Source: Brooklawnia cerclae
Lineage (GTDB): Bacteria; Actinomycetota; Actinomycetes; Propionibacteriales; Propionibacteriaceae
Direction: 5' to 3'
NCBI RefSeq assembly: GCF_011758645.1
Contig: NZ_JAAMOZ010000001.1
Location: forward strand, 62,001 to 126,000
DNA length: 64,000 nucleotides
Part shown: positions 60,679 through 64,000 of the stretch, one piece after another
Layout of the letters: every line of letters starts with the position of its first letter
Position numbering within the stretch: the first letter of the stretch is position 1
Notes under the pieces: generated by a model
What the model was told of the DNA's origin: nothing
Databases searched by the model: none
What the model saw: the letters and a program-made list of their open reading frames with translations, nothing else
Made by a program: the position numbers and the translations under genes

Positions 60679-62043
60679 ATGCATCTGCTCATCATCGGCG
60701 GCTCGGACGCCGGTATCTCGGCCGGCCTGCGTGCCCGCCAGTTCGACCCCACCTGCGAGGTGACCCTGGTCGTGGCCGACGCCTACCCCAACTACTCCAT
60801 CTGCGGAATCCCGTACCACGTGGCGGGTGATGTGGCCGACTGGCACAGCCTTGCACACCGTACGCAAGCGGATCTGGAGGCGGCTGGGCTGAGCCTGCGT
60901 CTGAACACACTCGCCACCCACATCGACCCCGGTGCCCACGCCGTCACGGTACGCACCGCCGACGGAGGTTTCGAGACGATCGGCTACGACCGGCTCGTCG
61001 TCGCCACCGGGGCGGGCCCGGCTTCGGCGGGCATCGTGGGCCTCGACGGCCCCGGTGCGCTCGGCCCGGACGACGGCGTTCACCAACTGCACACGATGGA
61101 TCACCTGCATGCGGTCCAACGCGATCTCGCCGCACGCAGGCCAGGGACCGCGGCCATCGTCGGGGCGGGATACATCGGCCTCGAGATGGCCGAGGCACTC
61201 ACCCGGCGAGGACTCGCGGTCACGCTGGTTCAGCGCGGGCCCGAAGTGCTCCCGACCCTCGATCCCGACCTCGGTCGACTGGTCCACGACGAACTCGACC
61301 GCTGCGGCGTCCGGGTCGTCACGGGAGCTGCTGTCCGCTGCATAGAGCGTGGGTCGAACGGGCCGGTCGTCATCGGCCGGAGAGGAACCGACGAGTACCG
61401 CGTCGAGGCCGATCTCGTGCTTGCCGTCACAGGCGTGCGGCCCAACACGCGCCTGCTCGTTGAAGCCGGCGCGTCCACCGGCCCCGCTGGGGCCATCGCC
61501 GTCGACGACCACATGTGCACCGGTCTACCCGATGTATTCGCTGCCGGTGATGGTGTCGTCACTGCGCATCGGCTCCTCGGTGAGGTCTACCTGCCCCTGG
61601 GAACCACCGCCCACAAGCAGGGCCGGATCGCCGGAGAGAACGCGACCGGCGGCGACGCGGTGTTCGCGGGCATCCTCGGCACCCAGGTCGTCAAGGTGTT
61701 CGACCTAGTCGCAGCCCGCACCGGCCTGCGTGCCAGCGAGGCGACCCGCGCAGGCGCCCAGCCTCGTTCGGTCACTGCCGTTCCGGACGATCACAAGGCG
61801 TACTACCCGACCGCACACCCCATCACCGTCCGCCTCACCGGCGATGCGGTCACAGGTCGGCTGCTCGGCGCGCAACTGGTCGGCACGTACGGCACCGAGG
61901 TCGCCAAGCGCGCCGACGTCCTCGCCGCGGCCATTCACGCAGGGCTCGCCGTTTCCGAACTGTGCGACCTCGATCTGGCCTACACACCGCCGCTGGCTGC
62001 GCCCTGGGACGCCATCCAGGCAGCCGCGCAGCTGTGGCAGTAG
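60679..62043 (+). CDS. FAD/NAD(P)-dependent disulfide reductase, CoA-disulfide-reductase type
   Basis: 454 residues. The FAD site is LLIIGGSDAGISAGLRAR. A single redox Cys 42 in NYSICGIPY is characteristic of the CoA-disulfide reductase/NADH oxidase group. The NAD(P) site is AAIVGAGYIGLEMAEAL, followed by DVFAAGDGV and a C-terminal dimer domain. It is 61 bases after arsM and probably in the same unit. It may regenerate thiols or carry persulfide used in arsenic handling, which is inferred. Confidence 0.83.
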   Translation: MHLLIIGGSDAGISAGLRARQFDPTCEVTLVVADAYPNYSICGIPYHVAGDVADWHSLAHRTQADLEAAGLSLRLNTLATHIDPGAHAVTVRTADGGFETIGYDRLVVATGAGPASAGIVGLDGPGALGPDDGVHQLHTMDHLHAVQRDLAARRPGTAAIVGAGYIGLEMAEALTRRGLAVTLVQRGPEVLPTLDPDLGRLVHDELDRCGVRVVTGAAVRCIERGSNGPVVIGRRGTDEYRVEADLVLAVTGVRPNTRLLVEAGASTGPAGAIAVDDHMCTGLPDVFAAGDGVVTAHRLLGEVYLPLGTTAHKQGRIAGENATGGDAVFAGILGTQVVKVFDLVAARTGLRASEATRAGAQPRSVTAVPDDHKAYYPTAHPITVRLTGDAVTGRLLGAQLVGTYGTEVAKRADVLAAAIHAGLAVSELCDLDLAYTPPLAAPWDAIQAAAQLWQ

Positions 62044-62053
62044 CGACCGTGCC

Positions 62054-62887
62054 TCAGTCGCCGACGGCGACGGGCCGCGACAGGTCGCTCGACCACCCCG
62101 ACCACGACGGCGGATACAGCGCGGCGTCGACACCGACACTGGCGAGGGCCAGGACGAGCTGGCATGCCGATACGCCCGACCCGCAGTAGACAGCGACGGG
62201 CTCGTCCGAGGGCAGAGCCAGCAGGTTGCGCACGGTCTGCTCGTCCGGAAGCGTCCCGTCGGCGGCGAAGAAACCCGGCACCGGACGATTCACGGCGCCG
62301 GGGATGTGTCCGGCCATTGGGTCGATGGGCTCCGACAAGCCTTGGAACCGATCTGCGGTGCGCGCGTCGATCAGCGTGCCGGGGAACTGCTCGGCCTCGT
62401 CGGCGGTGATGGTCGGCATGTGACCGGTGGTCAGCGCAAGCGTGGTGGGTTCGACCGGAACCTCGCCGGTTTCCAGTTCGCCCCCGGAGACCACCCAGGC
62501 GGGCAGCCCACCGTCGAGCACACGGGCGTCGAGCCCGGCCCAGCGCAGCGTCCACCAGGCTCGACCGGCAGCGAACGAGCCCGGTTCGTCGTAGACGACG
62601 ACGGGCAACCCGGAATGGATGCCCAGTGCACCGAGCCCGGCCGCCAGCTGATCAGCGCCCGGCAGCGGATGACGTCCGAGGGCAGGATCGGCCGTCGGGC
62701 CGGTCAGCACCGTCTCCAGGTCGCAGTAGCGAGCGCCGGGGATGTGGCCCTCCAGGTAGGCGGCCCGTCCCGCGCTCGCCTCCGCCCCGAGGCCCCACCG
62801 CACGTCCAGCACCTGAACGGCTTCGCCCCCCGCCAGCGCGTCCTTCAACTCGTCCACCGTGATCAGCACGTCTCGTCTGTCGCTCAT
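62054..62887 (-). CDS. Tandem-rhodanese sulfurtransferase
   Basis: 277 residues, two rhodanese domains: an inactive first (VLDVRWGLGAEA, GHIPGARYCDLE) and an active second with Cys about 235 in YCGSGVSA. The loop CGSGVxA is the 3-mercaptopyruvate sulfurtransferase (SseA) type rather than the CRKGVTA thiosulfate type. It is convergent with the disulfide reductase gene. It may supply persulfide sulfur. Confidence 0.87.
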   Translation of the reverse strand: MSDRRDVLITVDELKDALAGGEAVQVLDVRWGLGAEASAGRAAYLEGHIPGARYCDLETVLTGPTADPALGRHPLPGADQLAAGLGALGIHSGLPVVVYDEPGSFAAGRAWWTLRWAGLDARVLDGGLPAWVVSGGELETGEVPVEPTTLALTTGHMPTITADEAEQFPGTLIDARTADRFQGLSEPIDPMAGHIPGAVNRPVPGFFAADGTLPDEQTVRNLLALPSDEPVAVYCGSGVSACQLVLALASVGVDAALYPPSWSGWSSDLSRPVAVGD

Positions 62888-62947
62888 CGCTTGCTCCTTG
62901 GGCTATGGGCTTCCAGCGTCCCACACCCCGCAGCGTAGGCTCAGGGC

Positions 62948-63694
62948 ATGATCACAGAGGTCGTCCCGCTTTCCGGCAATCCGGACGCGACCCTCACCAC
63001 TTACCTGCACGCGCGGTCGCCGAAGCTGGCGAACGTCGAGGTGCGTCCGGCCGTGCTCGTGATACCGGGCGGGGCCTACGAGCACGTCTCCGACCGCGAG
63101 GGTGAGCCCGTGGCGCTGGAGTTCTTCGGTGCCGGGTATCAGGTGTTCGTCCTGCGGTACTCGGTCGGGGGCGCGGCTGCGTGGCCCAACCCGCTCACCG
63201 AGGCCGAGAACGCTCTGGGGCTGATCGCGGGGCACGCTCGCGAGTGGGGTGTGGATCCCGACCGGGTCGCCGTCCTCGGGTTCTCCGCCGGTGGTCACCT
63301 GGCGGCGTCACTGGCTACGCACGGACGCATGCGTCCCGCCGCTCTGATGCTGGGATACGCGGTGACGACCGCAGGCACCCTGAAGATCTGTCATCCCGCC
63401 TCGCATGCGGCGCCCGACGTCATCGCGGCCGTCGACCCGCGCACCCCGCCCACCTTCTGCTTCCACACCGCCACCGACGCCAGCGTGCCGGTCACGGACT
63501 CGCTCACGTTCTGTGCGGCGCTCGCCCGAGCCGGCGTCCCGTTCGAGTTGCATGTCTTCCCGCACGGTGCCCACGGCCTGGCCCTGGGCACCCCGTTCAC
63601 CTCGACGGGTCGGCCGGAGATGGTCGAGCCCGCCTTCGCCGGCTGGGTGGCGCTCGCCGTCGCCTGGCTCGGACGGCTGTTCCCGGTGGCCTGA
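62948..63694 (+). CDS. Alpha/beta hydrolase (esterase/acetylxylan-esterase-like)
   Basis: 248 residues. The oxyanion region is VIPGGAYEHVSDREGEPVALEFFGAGYQVFVLRYSV. The nucleophile is Ser in VLGFSAGGHLA, the acid is Asp in TATDASVPV, and the His is in FPHGAHGLALG. No signal peptide is present, so it is cytoplasmic. It belongs to the BD-FAE/prolyl-oligopeptidase-like esterases that often deacylate sugars. The substrate is unknown. Confidence 0.84.
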   Translation: MITEVVPLSGNPDATLTTYLHARSPKLANVEVRPAVLVIPGGAYEHVSDREGEPVALEFFGAGYQVFVLRYSVGGAAAWPNPLTEAENALGLIAGHAREWGVDPDRVAVLGFSAGGHLAASLATHGRMRPAALMLGYAVTTAGTLKICHPASHAAPDVIAAVDPRTPPTFCFHTATDASVPVTDSLTFCAALARAGVPFELHVFPHGAHGLALGTPFTSTGRPEMVEPAFAGWVALAVAWLGRLFPVA

Positions 63695-63817
63695 GCCGCC
63701 ACGTCGGGGGTCCGCAGGCTTCCTCACAAGCGGGGCGGCACGGGGTCCGCGTAGAATCCAGCTACCCCTGTGTCCCATCGCCGGTGACGCCGGGGATTCG
63801 GCGGATGAGGAGCGGGT

Positions 63818-64000
63818 GTGGCCAGGGCGGACGACAGGTCCCAGAGCAGGGACGATGTGGTGCAACCCGCACCGGTGTTGCACGAGTCGCATTCCGACAC
63901 GCTGGGGCAGGAGATCGTCGACGGCGTGCTTCCCGCAGGGACGGTGCTCACTCTCGAGACGATCCAGGACAGGTTCGGGGTGTCGCGAACGGTGGCGCGG
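63818..64000 (+). CDS. GntR-family regulator, 5' part only (cut by window end)
   Basis: 61 codons from GTG 63818, with GAGGAG five bases upstream. The protein begins VARADDRSQSRDDVVQ and reaches the winged HTH: DTLGQEIVDGVLPAGTVLTLETIQDRFGVSRTVAR. This is the start of an FadR-type GntR domain. The effector domain lies beyond the window. Confidence 0.75.
   Translation, partial: MARADDRSQSRDDVVQPAPVLHESHSDTLGQEIVDGVLPAGTVLTLETIQDRFGVSRTVAR

Overview
This is about 64 kb of high-GC DNA from an actinobacterium. The signs are GTG and TTG starts, 4-base overlaps between genes, leaderless-looking promoters, a WhiB regulator beside a class A penicillin-binding protein and a metallophosphoesterase (the whiB4/ponA2 neighbourhood of mycobacteria), gluABCD, and DtxR/MntR-type control. 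A Propionibacteriaceae- or Actinomyces-like host is my guess and is not shown by the sequence. No rRNA, CRISPR array or complete insertion sequence was seen. There is one tRNA (Pro, CGG).

Layout. 0-6.6 kb (minus strand): a glutamate-type amino-acid importer (gluABCD) and an iron-siderophore or cobalamin-type ABC importer. 6.7-14.9 kb: a decayed DUF4143 ATPase remnant, then a sugar-acid catabolism island with an FadR-type regulator, a galactonate-dehydratase-like enzyme, an MHS transporter, two SDR dehydrogenases, a Gfo/Idh-SAF dehydrogenase and a LacI regulator. 14.9-17.2 kb: small repeats around an AbiEi/DUF559-type gene, and a hypothetical gene. 17.3-19.4 kb: a NarL-type two-component system. 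19.9-36.2 kb: an unusual cell-surface phosphate-transport-like cluster. 36.4-43.5 kb: a 5-oxoproline (pyroglutamate) island with a GntR regulator, an NRAMP-like transporter, a DUF1445 hydro-lyase, PxpA, fused PxpB-PxpC and fused biotin carboxylase-BCCP. 43.8-47.6 kb: an LLM flavin oxidoreductase, MntH, an MntR-like regulator and an EndoIII-like protein. 48.0-51.5 kb: a HelD-like ATPase, a ParA-like ATPase and a protein with two SAP-like segments. 52.2-57 kb: tRNA-Pro, a phosphoesterase, PBP1, WhiB and a CSP-like protein. 57-64 kb: Lrp/LysE, MarR/VOC, an arsenic module (ArsR, ArsM, a CoA-disulfide-reductase-like protein, a rhodanese), an esterase-like hydrolase and the start of a GntR gene cut by the window edge.

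The most interesting region is 19.9-36.2 kb. pstC and pstA are separated from pstB by 13 kb that encodes three different exported PstS-like proteins (two with C-terminal membrane anchors), a WxL-domain protein with an Ig-like domain, a DUF916-type WxL partner with a membrane anchor, a coiled-coil membrane protein, a further anchored surface protein and a sortase-fold protein that lacks both catalytic residues. This looks like a cell-wall-displayed phosphate (or other oxyanion) capture complex built on a WxL/DUF916 scaffold. pstB itself has a sharp internal change in codon composition.

Small repetitive DNA is prominent. It includes two 114-bp elements with shared terminal inverted repeats, a 112-bp compound inverted repeat, about 90-bp direct repeats flanking the AbiEi/DUF559 gene, a 25-bp-arm hairpin beside the tRNA, and several clear operator palindromes next to the regulators.
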